Part shown: in pieces, positions 23,024 through 31,372 of the stretch
Numbering within the stretch: the first letter of the stretch is position 1
How the letters are laid out: each line of letters begins with the position of its first letter
Assembly: GCA_910584835.1 (NCBI GenBank)
Contig: CAJUEG010000027.1
Span: forward strand, 1-31,538
DNA length: 31,538 nt
Origin: an uncultured Oscillospiraceae bacterium
Lineage (GTDB): Bacteria; Bacillota; Clostridia; Oscillospirales; Oscillospiraceae
Direction: 5' to 3'
Notes under the pieces: generated by a model
Seen by the model: only the letters and a program-made list of their open reading frames with translations
Database searches by the model: none
What the model was told of the DNA's origin: nothing
Translations under genes and position numbers: made by a program

Positions 23024-24457
23024 TTATTTCCCGTCCTTATGGGCGGGAGCTTTCGCCCGGCGGTACTCCGTGGGAGAGAAGCCCACCGCCGCCTTGAACA
23101 CCTTGAGAAAATGCTTGTCGTCGGAAAAGCCCGCCCTGCGGCAGATCTCGTTCACCCGCCAGTCGGTCTCCTCCAGCAGGCGCTTGGCCTCGTTGACGCG
23201 CAGCTCCTGGAGGTAGCCGGAGAAATTGACGCCGGTATACTGCTTGAACAGCAGGCTGAACAGGGAGTAGTTCATGGACACGTGGTTGGACACCACCGTC
23301 ATGCTCAGCGGCTCCCGGAAGTGCTGCTGGATGTACTGGGCCGCCTGCCGGATTTTCTGCTTGTTCTCATAGTCGGCGAACTCCTGGGCCGTCCTGCCGC
23401 AGAACCCGTCCAGCCACTGGCCAAGGGCGTCCAGGTACGCCCCCCAGCCCGGGAAGTCCCACAGGGCGGCGAAGCGCCGGGGCTCCTCCCCCTCGCCCAT
23501 GAACTGGCTGTAATCCTTCCCCAGCCGCTGGGCAAACCGGGCGCACAGCTGGGCGACTTCCTCCGGATCTACCTCGCCCCGGGCGGCCCGGGTTCCCTCT
23601 CCGGCCAGAAGCTGGAGTATCTCCTGGGCCCGGGACAGCCCCGCCAGCCCCACCAGCTGCTCCACCGTGACGGCCAGGGGCTGGAATGTCTGGGGAGGCA
23701 GCCCGCCGCAGGGCTCCCCGGTGAAAAAGGAGCGCTGCCAGGCGGCGCGGGCCTGCCGGTAGCACAGGTGAAGGGACTCCGGCCCGGTGTGCACGCCGCT
23801 GCGCCCCACCGGGGCGGGCAGCAGGGCCGCCAGCTCCTCCGCACCCTCCCGGGGCGCGGCATAGAGGGAGACGGCGCCCACGGCGTGGAGCCGGAGAGTG
23901 CCCTCCGGCAGGGGCCGGGGACAGTCCCCGGCGCAAAAACCCACATAGGGGCCGGGGAAAAAGCTGTCCCGGCAGCGCTGGGCCTGCTCCCGCCACTCCG
24001 GGCTGCCGGTGTCCTGCTCCAGCATCAGGTGGCGCAGGGCGCGCAGAAACCGCTGCCCCTGCTCCGCCCGCTGGGCCTGCTTCTGCCGGTACTGCCCCTC
24101 CAGCTTTTCCAGCGCGTCGAACAGCCGCTCCCGCTCCACCGGCTTGAGCAGGTAGTCGAACGCGCCGCTGCGCAGCATCTCCACAGCGTAGGAGAAGTCG
24201 TCGTAGCCGCTGATCACCAGCACCATGGGCTGGTGGTCCAGCCCTCCCAGCCGGGAGACCAGTTCGATCCCGTCCATTTTCGGCATGCGGATGTCGGTGA
24301 TCAGCAGGTCCGCCTGGTTGTGCCGCAGCAGGTCCAGCGCCTCCTCGCCGTCCCTCGCCTCCAGAATCGTCTCCACGGGAACGCCGGAGCGCCGGACCAT
24401 GGTGACCAGGCCCTTGCGGATGAATTTTTCATCTTCGGCAATCAGGATTGTATTCAT
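23024..24457 (-). CDS. YesN-like response regulator, AraC-type
   Basis: 477 residues. Receiver domain 1-120 with acidic pocket AEDE, phospho-acceptor Asp55 in LLITDIRMPK, VISGYDD and the invariant Lys in YLLKPVER. A variable 250-residue middle region links to the C-terminal AraC/XylS DNA-binding domain (about 375-470; two helix-turn-helix units: SMTVVSNHVSMNYSLFSLLF and VNEICRRAGFSDDKHFLKVF, ending GFSPTEYRR). Such regulators activate sugar-uptake and hydrolase genes. The ATG overlaps the kinase stop as ATGA, with GGAGGG upstream. It probably binds the paired elements at 31141-31174 and 22912-22945. Confidence 0.95.
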   Translation of the reverse strand: MNTILIAEDEKFIRKGLVTMVRRSGVPVETILEARDGEEALDLLRHNQADLLITDIRMPKMDGIELVSRLGGLDHQPMVLVISGYDDFSYAVEMLRSGAFDYLLKPVERERLFDALEKLEGQYRQKQAQRAEQGQRFLRALRHLMLEQDTGSPEWREQAQRCRDSFFPGPYVGFCAGDCPRPLPEGTLRLHAVGAVSLYAAPREGAEELAALLPAPVGRSGVHTGPESLHLCYRQARAAWQRSFFTGEPCGGLPPQTFQPLAVTVEQLVGLAGLSRAQEILQLLAGEGTRAARGEVDPEEVAQLCARFAQRLGKDYSQFMGEGEEPRRFAALWDFPGWGAYLDALGQWLDGFCGRTAQEFADYENKQKIRQAAQYIQQHFREPLSMTVVSNHVSMNYSLFSLLFKQYTGVNFSGYLQELRVNEAKRLLEETDWRVNEICRRAGFSDDKHFLKVFKAAVGFSPTEYRRAKAPAHKDGK

Positions 24458-26226
24458 GGGCTGCCCTCCGTAGGTTCATGGAATGGGAAGGACACGGTGA
24501 CGGCGGTGCCGCCCCCCGGCTGGGACTCCACCCGCAGACCGTACGACCGCCCATAGGCCATCTGGATGCGGTCCTGCACGTTTTTCAGGCCGATGCCGTT
24601 GCCGGAGGACGAGCGGGTGGGCTCCTCCCCGGCGATCTGCCGGCGCAGGCGCTCCAGCTCCTCCGGGCCCATCCCCCGGCCCTGGTCGGCGACGCGGATG
24701 GTGAACCGCCCCCCCTCCCGGCGGCACACGCCGGTGAGGGTAATGGTGCTGTCGGCGGCCAGCGCCGCCGCGCCGTGGATGACGGCGTTCTCCACGATGG
24801 GCTGGAGGCTCACCTTGGGGATGGGCTGGCCCATCAGCTCCAGGGGTATGTCGATCTCCAGGCCGATCACATAGTCGAAGCGCAGGTTCATCAGCGCCAC
24901 ATAGTTTTTGATGTAGTCCAGCTCCCGCTCCAGGCGGACCCCGCCGCCCTCCAGCTTCATGCTGTAGCGCAGCAGCTTGCCCAGGGTGGTCACCGCGTCG
25001 GCGATCTCGTACTCCTCGTCGATCTCCGCCATCATTTTGATGGCCTCCAGTACGTTGTAGATGAAGTGGGCGTTGATCTGGTTTTGCAGGGCCCGCAGCT
25101 CGGTGCGCTGGATCTGGGCCTCCCGCTCCAGGTTGTCCCGCATGAGCCGGCGCAGCTGGTCCAGCAGCCTCCCGGCCTCCCGGGAGAAATCGGCCACCTC
25201 GCCCCGGCCCTGCGTCTCCACCCGGGCGTCGATGTCCCCGTTGGCGAAGGCGCGCAGGCCGTCGAAGGCCCCGTAAAAGCCCCGCAGGATGCGCCGCGTC
25301 AGTTTGGACACCGCCCAGGTCATCACCACGAAGGCGGCCAGCAGCACCGCCAGCAGGTAGATAAACTGGAACAGGAGGGTGCGGTACAAATCGGACAGGT
25401 CGGTGACCTGCAAGTAGACGCAGCCGATCTCCTTGAGCGGGGAGCAGGTAACCAGCACCCGCTTCCCGGACAGGGAATACTCCTCCCCGTCCGGGAAGCG
25501 GGCCAGACAGGCCAGCTCCTCCGGGCCCACCGGCGCCTCCCCGGCCAGCAGGGCGCCCTCGCTGTCCACCAGCACCGTCCAGGCGCCGGCCTGGGGGGTA
25601 AACAGCTCGGGAAGCACCTCGTCCATGCGGACCGCCACCTCCAGCGTGCCGGTCCGCCCCAGGGCGGGGTCGGTGATGGCGGTGATCAGGCTCATGATGT
25701 GGGGGGTGGAGGGGGAGCCGGCGAACAGGCAGTCGTCAAAATCCATCTGCCAGGAGCCGGAGGGGGGGGCCGACGCCGCCCAGGGCTGGCCCGCCATTCG
25801 CCGGCGGCTGTAGAGGATGGGCATCATCTCGCTGATCCCGTCCGCCTCGGCGTACACCCGGATCTGGTAGAGGTCCGGGTTGCTCAGGGTGATCTTTTCC
25901 AGGCTGGCCACAGTGGTGCGGTAGAAGGCCAGCAGCTCCGCCGCTCCCGGTTCCTCCCCCTGCTTGAGCTGGGCCAGGTGCCCGGTGAGGGCGGGGGTGT
26001 TCAGATAGACCTGGGTGGACATATTGCACAGCTCCGCCGCCCGCTGAACCTGGGCCTGGGCCTGGACGCAGCGGCCCTGGGCCTCCCGGACGCGGGACTG
26101 GATGGCGGAGGAGTGCTGTCCCCGCAGGACGGTGTAGCACAGCAGGAGCATGGGGATGAGCAGGAACAGGCAGCTCACCAGCGCCAGCTGGCGGCTGAGC
26201 TTGAGCCGGGCAAACCAGTTTCTCAT
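24454..26226 (-). CDS. YesM-like sensor histidine kinase
   Basis: 590 residues. A short basic N-terminus is followed by TM1 (LALVSCLFLLIPMLLLCYTV, about 13-32), an extracellular sensing region of about 260 residues, and TM2 (LLFQFIYLLAVLLAAFVVMT, near 290-310). Then come a HAMP domain (LRAFANGDIDARVETQGRGE), a His_kinase domain with His387 in NQINAHFIYNVLEA, and a HATPase domain with VENAVIHG (N-box) and NGIGLKNVQDR. The usual INPHFLYN motif reads INAHFIYN, with Pro changed to Ala. The ATG at 26226 follows GGGGAGGG; the longer frame upstream belongs to another gene. It lies 14 bases after the second solute-binding protein and directly before its response regulator. It likely senses the oligosaccharide, perhaps through a binding protein. 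Confidence 0.95.
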   Translation of the reverse strand: MRNWFARLKLSRQLALVSCLFLLIPMLLLCYTVLRGQHSSAIQSRVREAQGRCVQAQAQVQRAAELCNMSTQVYLNTPALTGHLAQLKQGEEPGAAELLAFYRTTVASLEKITLSNPDLYQIRVYAEADGISEMMPILYSRRRMAGQPWAASAPPSGSWQMDFDDCLFAGSPSTPHIMSLITAITDPALGRTGTLEVAVRMDEVLPELFTPQAGAWTVLVDSEGALLAGEAPVGPEELACLARFPDGEEYSLSGKRVLVTCSPLKEIGCVYLQVTDLSDLYRTLLFQFIYLLAVLLAAFVVMTWAVSKLTRRILRGFYGAFDGLRAFANGDIDARVETQGRGEVADFSREAGRLLDQLRRLMRDNLEREAQIQRTELRALQNQINAHFIYNVLEAIKMMAEIDEEYEIADAVTTLGKLLRYSMKLEGGGVRLERELDYIKNYVALMNLRFDYVIGLEIDIPLELMGQPIPKVSLQPIVENAVIHGAAALAADSTITLTGVCRREGGRFTIRVADQGRGMGPEELERLRRQIAGEEPTRSSSGNGIGLKNVQDRIQMAYGRSYGLRVESQPGGGTAVTVSFPFHEPTEGSP

Positions 26227-26240
26227 GCCGCGCCCTCCCC

Positions 26241-27713
26241 TCAGGTCAGGCCCAGCCTGACCTTGGCCGCGTCCATCTGCCGGGTGCTCTCCTCCAGAAG
26301 AAGGGCCAGCCCCGCCTCCTCCCGCCGGGCGACGTATTGCTCCCACAGCGCCTCGAAGTCCTCCTGGGTGGGGGCCAGCAGAAGCTGAGGAAGCATCTCC
26401 CCGTGGATGGCGGCGATGCGCTTGTCCGCGGCGTCCGCCTCGCTGCCGGAGATGAACGCGGTGTCATACTGTCCGGTATAGCAGGTGTAGGGATAGGTCC
26501 ACTCCTCCATCTGGCGCAGGGCAGGGTCGTCCAGCGGCTTCCACCGGGTCTGGACGCGGTTGTCCTGGAGCATCCAATAGGTGTCGTCCGCCCCCACCTG
26601 GGCCACATAGGCGGGGTAGTCCTCCCGCATGAGCCGCTTGACCTCCTCGGTCAGCTCCGCCCGGCCGTCCACCATATGGTAGTGTTCCCCCTCAATGCCC
26701 AGGGCGATGAGCTTCTGCCCCTCCTCTCCCATGAGGAAGGACATCAGCCGGATGGCCTTGTCCGGGTGGGCGCAGTTTCTGGAGATGAGGGTCACCGTCC
26801 AGCCGTTGATGCTGGTGCCGGGGAGGGTGTGGGGGTCGCCGTCGGCGTTGCGGGGGCCGTCGATGGCGATGTACGCGCCGCCCGGGTTCTTTTCATAGAG
26901 GGCGCGCTGCTGCTCGGCCAGATCGGTGCGCTGGTAGATCATGCAGAAGTAGCGCCCCTCCGCCAGTTTTTCCTCCATCTGGGCCCGCTTGTCGATGAAA
27001 ATGTCGTTGGCCAGCAGGCCCTCCTCCCCCAGCTGGCGGAACATGGCCAGCCAGCGCTTGTACTCCGGGTCGGTATAGCGGTCGTAAAACCGGCCGTCCT
27101 TCTCGTAGGGGATGGCCAGGAAGTTCATGAGGAACAGGTCGAAGGAGTCGCACCCCCGGTTGGTGAACTCGTGGGCCCCGATGGGGATCAGGGGCGTGCC
27201 GTCCACGGTGGGGAAGCGCTCCGCCGCCGAGCGCACCGCGTCCGCGAAGCCCTCCGGGGTGGTCATGTCCGGCGAGCCGATGGCCTCGTAAATGTCCTGG
27301 CGGACCAGGAAGGTCTGGTTGGAGCCGATGCGCTCCTCTCCCTGGTAGTCCTCCGGGGTATAGGAGGAGTTGGGGTAGCAGTAGGTGCTGCCGTCCGGCC
27401 GGGCGTACCACGCCAGCCGCCGCCGGTCCGCCACCGTCCAGAAGTAGGGGTCATATTGGTCGGCCAGCTCGTTCAGGGAATAGGCCATGCCTCCGTCCAC
27501 AATCTCGGTGAGCTGTGTCTCCCACCAGCCCAGGGTCACCAGGTCGGGCAGATTGTCCCCGGCGATGAGGGCGTCCAGCGTCTCCGACTCGCTGCCGTCC
27601 GGGGAGATAAAGCGGATGTCCACGCCGGTCTTCTCCGTGACGGCCCGGCTCACGGCGTTGCCGCCCCAGGGGGTGTTGTACCAGCTGTAGTTGACATACC
27701 ATTCCAGGGTCAC
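26241..27713 (-). CDS. Extracellular-type solute-binding protein without a signal peptide
   Basis: About 490 residues of a family 1 sugar-binding fold (LplA/YtcQ type). Recognisable parts are TGVDIRFISPDGSESETL, LIAGDNLPDLVTLGWWE, and the central hinge regions with GTSINGWTVTLISRN and HPDKAIRLMSFLMGEEGQKL. The reading frame starts at a GTG whose product begins directly with the mature-protein strand (TLEWYVNYSWYN). In frame upstream is only a short linker-like GPISGEAET and then Pro-rich sequence running into the permease gene in another frame. No ATG, no hydrophobic core and no lipobox Cys is found. A strong AAAGGAG overlaps the permease stop but has no start codon after it. I infer loss of the signal-peptide region by deletion, or a cytoplasmic role. 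Confidence 0.8.
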   Translation of the reverse strand: MTLEWYVNYSWYNTPWGGNAVSRAVTEKTGVDIRFISPDGSESETLDALIAGDNLPDLVTLGWWETQLTEIVDGGMAYSLNELADQYDPYFWTVADRRRLAWYARPDGSTYCYPNSSYTPEDYQGEERIGSNQTFLVRQDIYEAIGSPDMTTPEGFADAVRSAAERFPTVDGTPLIPIGAHEFTNRGCDSFDLFLMNFLAIPYEKDGRFYDRYTDPEYKRWLAMFRQLGEEGLLANDIFIDKRAQMEEKLAEGRYFCMIYQRTDLAEQQRALYEKNPGGAYIAIDGPRNADGDPHTLPGTSINGWTVTLISRNCAHPDKAIRLMSFLMGEEGQKLIALGIEGEHYHMVDGRAELTEEVKRLMREDYPAYVAQVGADDTYWMLQDNRVQTRWKPLDDPALRQMEEWTYPYTCYTGQYDTAFISGSEADAADKRIAAIHGEMLPQLLLAPTQEDFEALWEQYVARREEAGLALLLEESTRQMDAAKVRLGLT

Positions 27714-27760
27714 CGTTTCCGCCTCGCCGGAAATGGGCCCGACCGGGGGCGGGAGCCCGT

Positions 27761-28600
27761 TTACTCCTTTACGCTGCCCGCGGAGATGCCGCTGATGATG
27801 TACTTGGAGAAGAAGCAGAACGCCACCATGATGGGCACTGCGGAAACGGCCACCACCAGATAGGTGGCGCCCAGGTTGGTGGTGATGTCTCGCACGGCGG
27901 ACAGCTCCGCCACCATCACGGGCAGGGGCCGCTTGGACGGCGTGTTGATGAGCATCATGGGGATCAGGTAGCTGTTCCAGCTGCCGATGAACGCGCCGAT
28001 GGCCATGGTGGCGATGCCGGGGGCCATGATGGGCAGGGCGATGCGGTGGAAGATGACCAGCTCACCGGCCCCGTCGATGCGGGGGGCCTCCAGGATGGCC
28101 TTGGGCATGACGGACAGGATGTACTGCCGGAGGAAGAACACGGTGGCGGGGCTGGCGACGGAGGGCAGAATCAGCGGCCAGTAGGTGTCGATGAGCCCCA
28201 TCTGGTTGACCAGGTTGTAGAAGCCCAGCAGGCTCAGCTGGGAGGGCACCATCATGAACACCAGCAGCACGGTGAAGATGACCTTGGAGCCGGGGAACTT
28301 GTAAAAGGCCAGCCCGTATGCCGTGAGGGCGGAGAAATAGGACACCAGCGCCGTATTGCACACAGCCAGAAACAGGCTGTTCAAAAAGCCCCGGCCCAGG
28401 TCCATATTGTCCGCCACCAGCTTCCAGTTTTGCGCCAGGCTGCTGCCGGGCAGCAGGGAGAAGCCGGTCATGATCTCGTTGCCGGAGCGGGTGGCGTTGA
28501 CCAGCATCAGCAGAAAGGGGGTGAAGCATAGCGCGGACAGAAGGATCAGGAACAGGTACAAAAGGCCCTTTGCCGTGCGGGTTTTCACAGTCTCAGACAC
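27761..28600 (-). CDS. ABC sugar permease, MalG/AraQ type
   Basis: 279 residues, six membrane segments, the first at about 12-33. The cytoplasmic EAA loop reads EAPRIDGAGELVIFHRIALP, the contact point for the ATPase. The C-terminal FFSKYIISGISAGSVKE is standard for CUT1-type carbohydrate permeases. The GTG start follows AAGGAGG three bases after the first permease ends. It forms a heterodimer with that permease and takes substrate from the binding protein at 29644. No ATPase gene is in the cluster, as is common for CUT1 systems sharing one MsmK-like ATPase. Confidence 0.96.
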   Translation of the reverse strand: MSETVKTRTAKGLLYLFLILLSALCFTPFLLMLVNATRSGNEIMTGFSLLPGSSLAQNWKLVADNMDLGRGFLNSLFLAVCNTALVSYFSALTAYGLAFYKFPGSKVIFTVLLVFMMVPSQLSLLGFYNLVNQMGLIDTYWPLILPSVASPATVFFLRQYILSVMPKAILEAPRIDGAGELVIFHRIALPIMAPGIATMAIGAFIGSWNSYLIPMMLINTPSKRPLPVMVAELSAVRDITTNLGATYLVVAVSAVPIMVAFCFFSKYIISGISAGSVKE

Positions 28601-28603
28601 AGG

Positions 28604-29542
28604 TCAGTCCTCCTTTTTGTTCATCAGCTTGAAGGCGATGGCACAGAACACCGCGATGATGAGGAACAGCACGAAGGCCAGGGCGGCGGCGTAGCCCATC
28701 TGGTTTTTGTTGAACGCCATGTCGTAGAAGTAGAACACGGCGGTGAACAGGCTGCGCCCCGGGTCCCCCTTGGTGCCGGACATGAGGTAGGGCAGGTCAA
28801 ACAGCTGCAGCCCGCCGATGAGGCTGGTCACCGCCACATACAGCATAATGGGACGCAGCAGAGGCATGGTGATGCGGGCGAAAACCTGCCAGCGGTTGGC
28901 CCCGTCCAGGGTTGCGGCCTCAAAATAGGAGCGGTCGATGCCCTGGACGCCGGCCATGAGCATGATGAAGCTGTTGCCGAACCACATCCAGGCCCCCACC
29001 ACGCCCACCACCATCTGGGCGGTGAGCCCCTCGCCGGTGAGCCAGTTGATGGGGGAGGAGATGATCCCCGCGCCCATCAGCATCTGGTTCATCGTGCCGT
29101 ACTGCCAGTCCAGCAGGGTCTTGAACAGGAAGGCAACCGAGGTGCAGGCGATGAGGTTGGGCAGGTAGAAAATGGCCCGGAAGATGCTCAGGCCGCGCAT
29201 GCGGTACTTCATGTCGTTGAAGATGATGGTCAGCAGCAGGGCCAGCCCCAGCTGGAGGACAATGTTCACACCCCACATCTTCAGGGTGTTGACGAAAGCG
29301 GACCAGAACAGCTTGTCGCCAAAAGCCCGCTTGTAGTTATCAAACCAGATGAAGGTCTCCTTGCCGAAGCCCTTGTAGTTCATGAAGCTCATCTGGAGCG
29401 TGCGGAACACGGGGTAGACGTTAAAGACCAAAAACGCGATGACAAAGGGGAGGCAGAACAGGATGCCGTAGTAGTTCCGTCTCTCCAGCGTGCCGCCCTT
29501 TGCCTTTTGGCGCGGCTGCTTTACCTTTACTGGCGCCGCCAT
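28604..29542 (-). CDS. ABC sugar permease, MalF/UgpA type
   Basis: 312 residues, six membrane segments with the first at about 26-46 (YYGILFCLPFVIAFLVFNVY). A long periplasm-side loop with FIWFDNYKRAF follows. The EAA loop is EAATLDGANRWQVFARITMP. A charged, Lys-rich N-terminal tail precedes the first helix. The ATG follows AAAGGTGGGGAG. It is the partner of the next permease, three bases away. A strong hairpin separates it from the binding-protein gene upstream. Confidence 0.96.
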   Translation of the reverse strand: MAAPVKVKQPRQKAKGGTLERRNYYGILFCLPFVIAFLVFNVYPVFRTLQMSFMNYKGFGKETFIWFDNYKRAFGDKLFWSAFVNTLKMWGVNIVLQLGLALLLTIIFNDMKYRMRGLSIFRAIFYLPNLIACTSVAFLFKTLLDWQYGTMNQMLMGAGIISSPINWLTGEGLTAQMVVGVVGAWMWFGNSFIMLMAGVQGIDRSYFEAATLDGANRWQVFARITMPLLRPIMLYVAVTSLIGGLQLFDLPYLMSGTKGDPGRSLFTAVFYFYDMAFNKNQMGYAAALAFVLFLIIAVFCAIAFKLMNKKED

Positions 29543-29577
29543 GGGCGCTCCCCACCTTTCTCATAATTAATAATTCA

Positions 29578-29611
29578 GCCGGGGCGGAGCGGCCTTGCGC
29601 TCCGCCCCGGC
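29578..29611 (-). other. Intercistronic hairpin between binding protein and permease genes
   Basis: A perfect 14-bp stem (29578-29591 with 29598-29611, six-base loop) with no T-run on minus. Such structures commonly protect the upstream message from 3' decay and keep the binding protein in excess of the permeases. Partial termination is the alternative. Confidence 0.75.
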
Positions 29612-29643
29612 AAAGGGTCTGTGTGCGGCAGATTGGGAGGACG

Positions 29644-31059
29644 TCAGTCCAGCGTGACGGGGGCGTCGGCGGGGACGGACAGCTCGGGATAGGTGGTGAT
29701 GACCGTGGTGTAGAACTCCTTGAGGGCCTCCTCCTTGGTCTGCTGCCCCTTCTGAACGGACATGACCGCCGCGCCGAAGGCCTCCTTGCAGGCGTCGTCA
29801 TAGCCCGTGATCAGGCTGTAGTCGATTTTCTCCATCTCCTTGGCGTAGAAGCCGTAGGTGTTCTGGTTGCCGAAGGACTCGTTTTGGAAGTCCTTGTTGG
29901 CCTCCAGCACGGCCTTGTTGTTCACCACGTCGCCGTTGGAGACCTCCAGCCACCACTGGGCGGTGTCGTCGTTGAGGGTGCAGAACTCGATGAACTGCTG
30001 GGCGGCCTCCTTGTTCTGGCTGAACTCATTGACGGTGAGGAAGGTGCCGCCGCCGAAGAAGGAGCACACGCCGGAGCATACGCCGAACTTGCCCTTATTG
30101 CCCTCGGCGTTGTCGCGGACGATCAGCGCGCCCCAGGAGGGCATGACGTAGGAGAACACCTGGGTGATATTGTCACCGCCGGCCTGGCCCTCGCTCATCA
30201 GCTCGTCCTTATCCATGCCCCACACATCGTCGCTGTCGGCCAGTTGGGGCAGGGGACCCGCCATAGAGGCGTACCAGGGGGCGGACCACTCCTTGGCAAA
30301 GGCCACGTAGTTCTTCTGGTAGAGCTCCACGGCGCAGTCGAAGTAGTCCAGCCGGTCCTGGTCCACGATGATCTGGCCGTCCCTGACCCAGGGGTTGGAG
30401 CTGATGGAGAACCAGCGCAGGGCGCCGGTGTCGCCAAAGATGGTGTAGCCCTTCTCCTTCAGCTTGGCGGCAGTGTCCTCAATGGTGCTGAAGGAGGAGA
30501 ACAGCTTGCCGATCTCGTCGGGGTCGTCGGTGCCGAACACTTCCTGGGCCAGGTCGCGGCGGTAGATAACGCTGCCCGGGCAGGCCTGGTAGCTGATGGC
30601 CCGCAGCACGCCGTCGGAGTCGCAGCCGGCCTCGTATGTATAATCCACCAGGCGGGTCTTGACCTCGTTGTCCAGGGCGCTCAGGTCGGCGCAGAAGCCG
30701 GCCTCGTAGAAGTTGGGGAGCATCTGGGGCTCGCCCACGAACACGTCCACGTCCTTGCTCTTGGCGCCCAGTGTCTGCATGATCTTGGTCTGGAAATCTG
30801 CGGAGTCGAACACCACCACTTCCACCTCGCAGCCGGTCTGCTCCTCATAACGGTCGGCGAACTGCTCCAGGTCCTTGGCCAGGGTCCACAGCACGATCTT
30901 GCCGTACTGCTTGTAGCCGGTGGAGTCGGTGAGGTCATTGCCGCCGGCGGGGGAATTGTTCTCAGGGGCCTTGGAATTGCCGGGGTTGTCCGCATTGCTG
31001 CACGACGCCAGGGAGAGGGTCATCAGCACTGCCAGAACCATCGCTATCAGCTTTTTCAT
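29644..31059 (-). CDS. Sugar ABC transporter solute-binding lipoprotein
   Basis: 471 residues. A lipoprotein signal peptide (MKKLIAMVLAVLMTLSLASC) has lipobox LASC with Cys20. A Ser/Asn/Pro linker follows, then a family 1 binding-protein fold: GKIVLWTLAKDLEQFADRY, VDVFVGEPQMLPNFYEAG, ACPGSVIYRRDLAQEVFG and WGALIVRDNAEGNKG. It sits on the outer face of the membrane and delivers oligosaccharide to the two permeases that follow. The ATG at 31059 has AAGGAGC upstream; the in-frame ATG at 31116 lies at the -10 box and is not a start. First gene of a six-gene transport and sensing operon. Confidence 0.96.
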   Translation of the reverse strand: MKKLIAMVLAVLMTLSLASCSNADNPGNSKAPENNSPAGGNDLTDSTGYKQYGKIVLWTLAKDLEQFADRYEEQTGCEVEVVVFDSADFQTKIMQTLGAKSKDVDVFVGEPQMLPNFYEAGFCADLSALDNEVKTRLVDYTYEAGCDSDGVLRAISYQACPGSVIYRRDLAQEVFGTDDPDEIGKLFSSFSTIEDTAAKLKEKGYTIFGDTGALRWFSISSNPWVRDGQIIVDQDRLDYFDCAVELYQKNYVAFAKEWSAPWYASMAGPLPQLADSDDVWGMDKDELMSEGQAGGDNITQVFSYVMPSWGALIVRDNAEGNKGKFGVCSGVCSFFGGGTFLTVNEFSQNKEAAQQFIEFCTLNDDTAQWWLEVSNGDVVNNKAVLEANKDFQNESFGNQNTYGFYAKEMEKIDYSLITGYDDACKEAFGAAVMSVQKGQQTKEEALKEFYTTVITTYPELSVPADAPVTLD

Positions 31060-31111
31060 GTCTACTGCTCCTTCCGAAATGTGTCCGAGTGGGTCTCGGC
31101 TTGATGGGTTC

Positions 31112-31174
31112 ATCATAGCAGACCGCCGGACACGGGGAAATGGGGCAGATTTTAACGGGGTGTCGTTTTTTATA
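31112..31174 (-). promoter_or_regulatory. Composite operator/promoter of the transport and sensing operon
   Basis: From 31174 on minus: TATAAAAAACGACACC, four bases, TAAAATC, then -35 TTTCCC (31140-31135), 17 bases, -10 TATGAT (31117-31112). It has the same motifs and spacing as at 22945-22883. The rest of the 313-base gap 31060-31372 shows a short AAAAGC/GCTTTT inverted repeat near 31197-31217 and the hairpin at 31343; I see no further gene there. Confidence 0.8.
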
Positions 31175-31342
31175 GCGGGTATCAGAATAAGCGCCTTAAA
31201 AGCCGCGGCCCGCTTTTACAAGGAAGCAATTTACCTCAGCTCCGCGCCGGAGATTCTTGATGCAACGTTGACTTTTTTGCCGCCCGTTTCCGGGAAAAAT
31301 CCGCCCGGCCGCGTTGCCCCGGGACGTGCACCTCCGGCCCCG

Positions 31343-31368
31343 TTATCCCTCCCGGTCGGGAGGGATAA
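31343..31368 (+). promoter_or_regulatory. Hairpin masking the ribosome binding site of the right-edge gene
   Basis: A perfect inverted repeat, TTATCCCTCCC and GGGAGGGATAA (11 bp, four-base loop GGTC), ends four bases before the ATG at 31373. The right arm contains the GGGAGGG ribosome binding site, so folding would hide it. Confidence 0.7.
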
Positions 31369-31372
31369 AATT

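Noticed and set aside
29578..29611. Full terminator between the binding protein and permease genes
   Set aside because: No T-run follows on minus, and the permeases need the same promoter; an mRNA-stabilising hairpin fits better.
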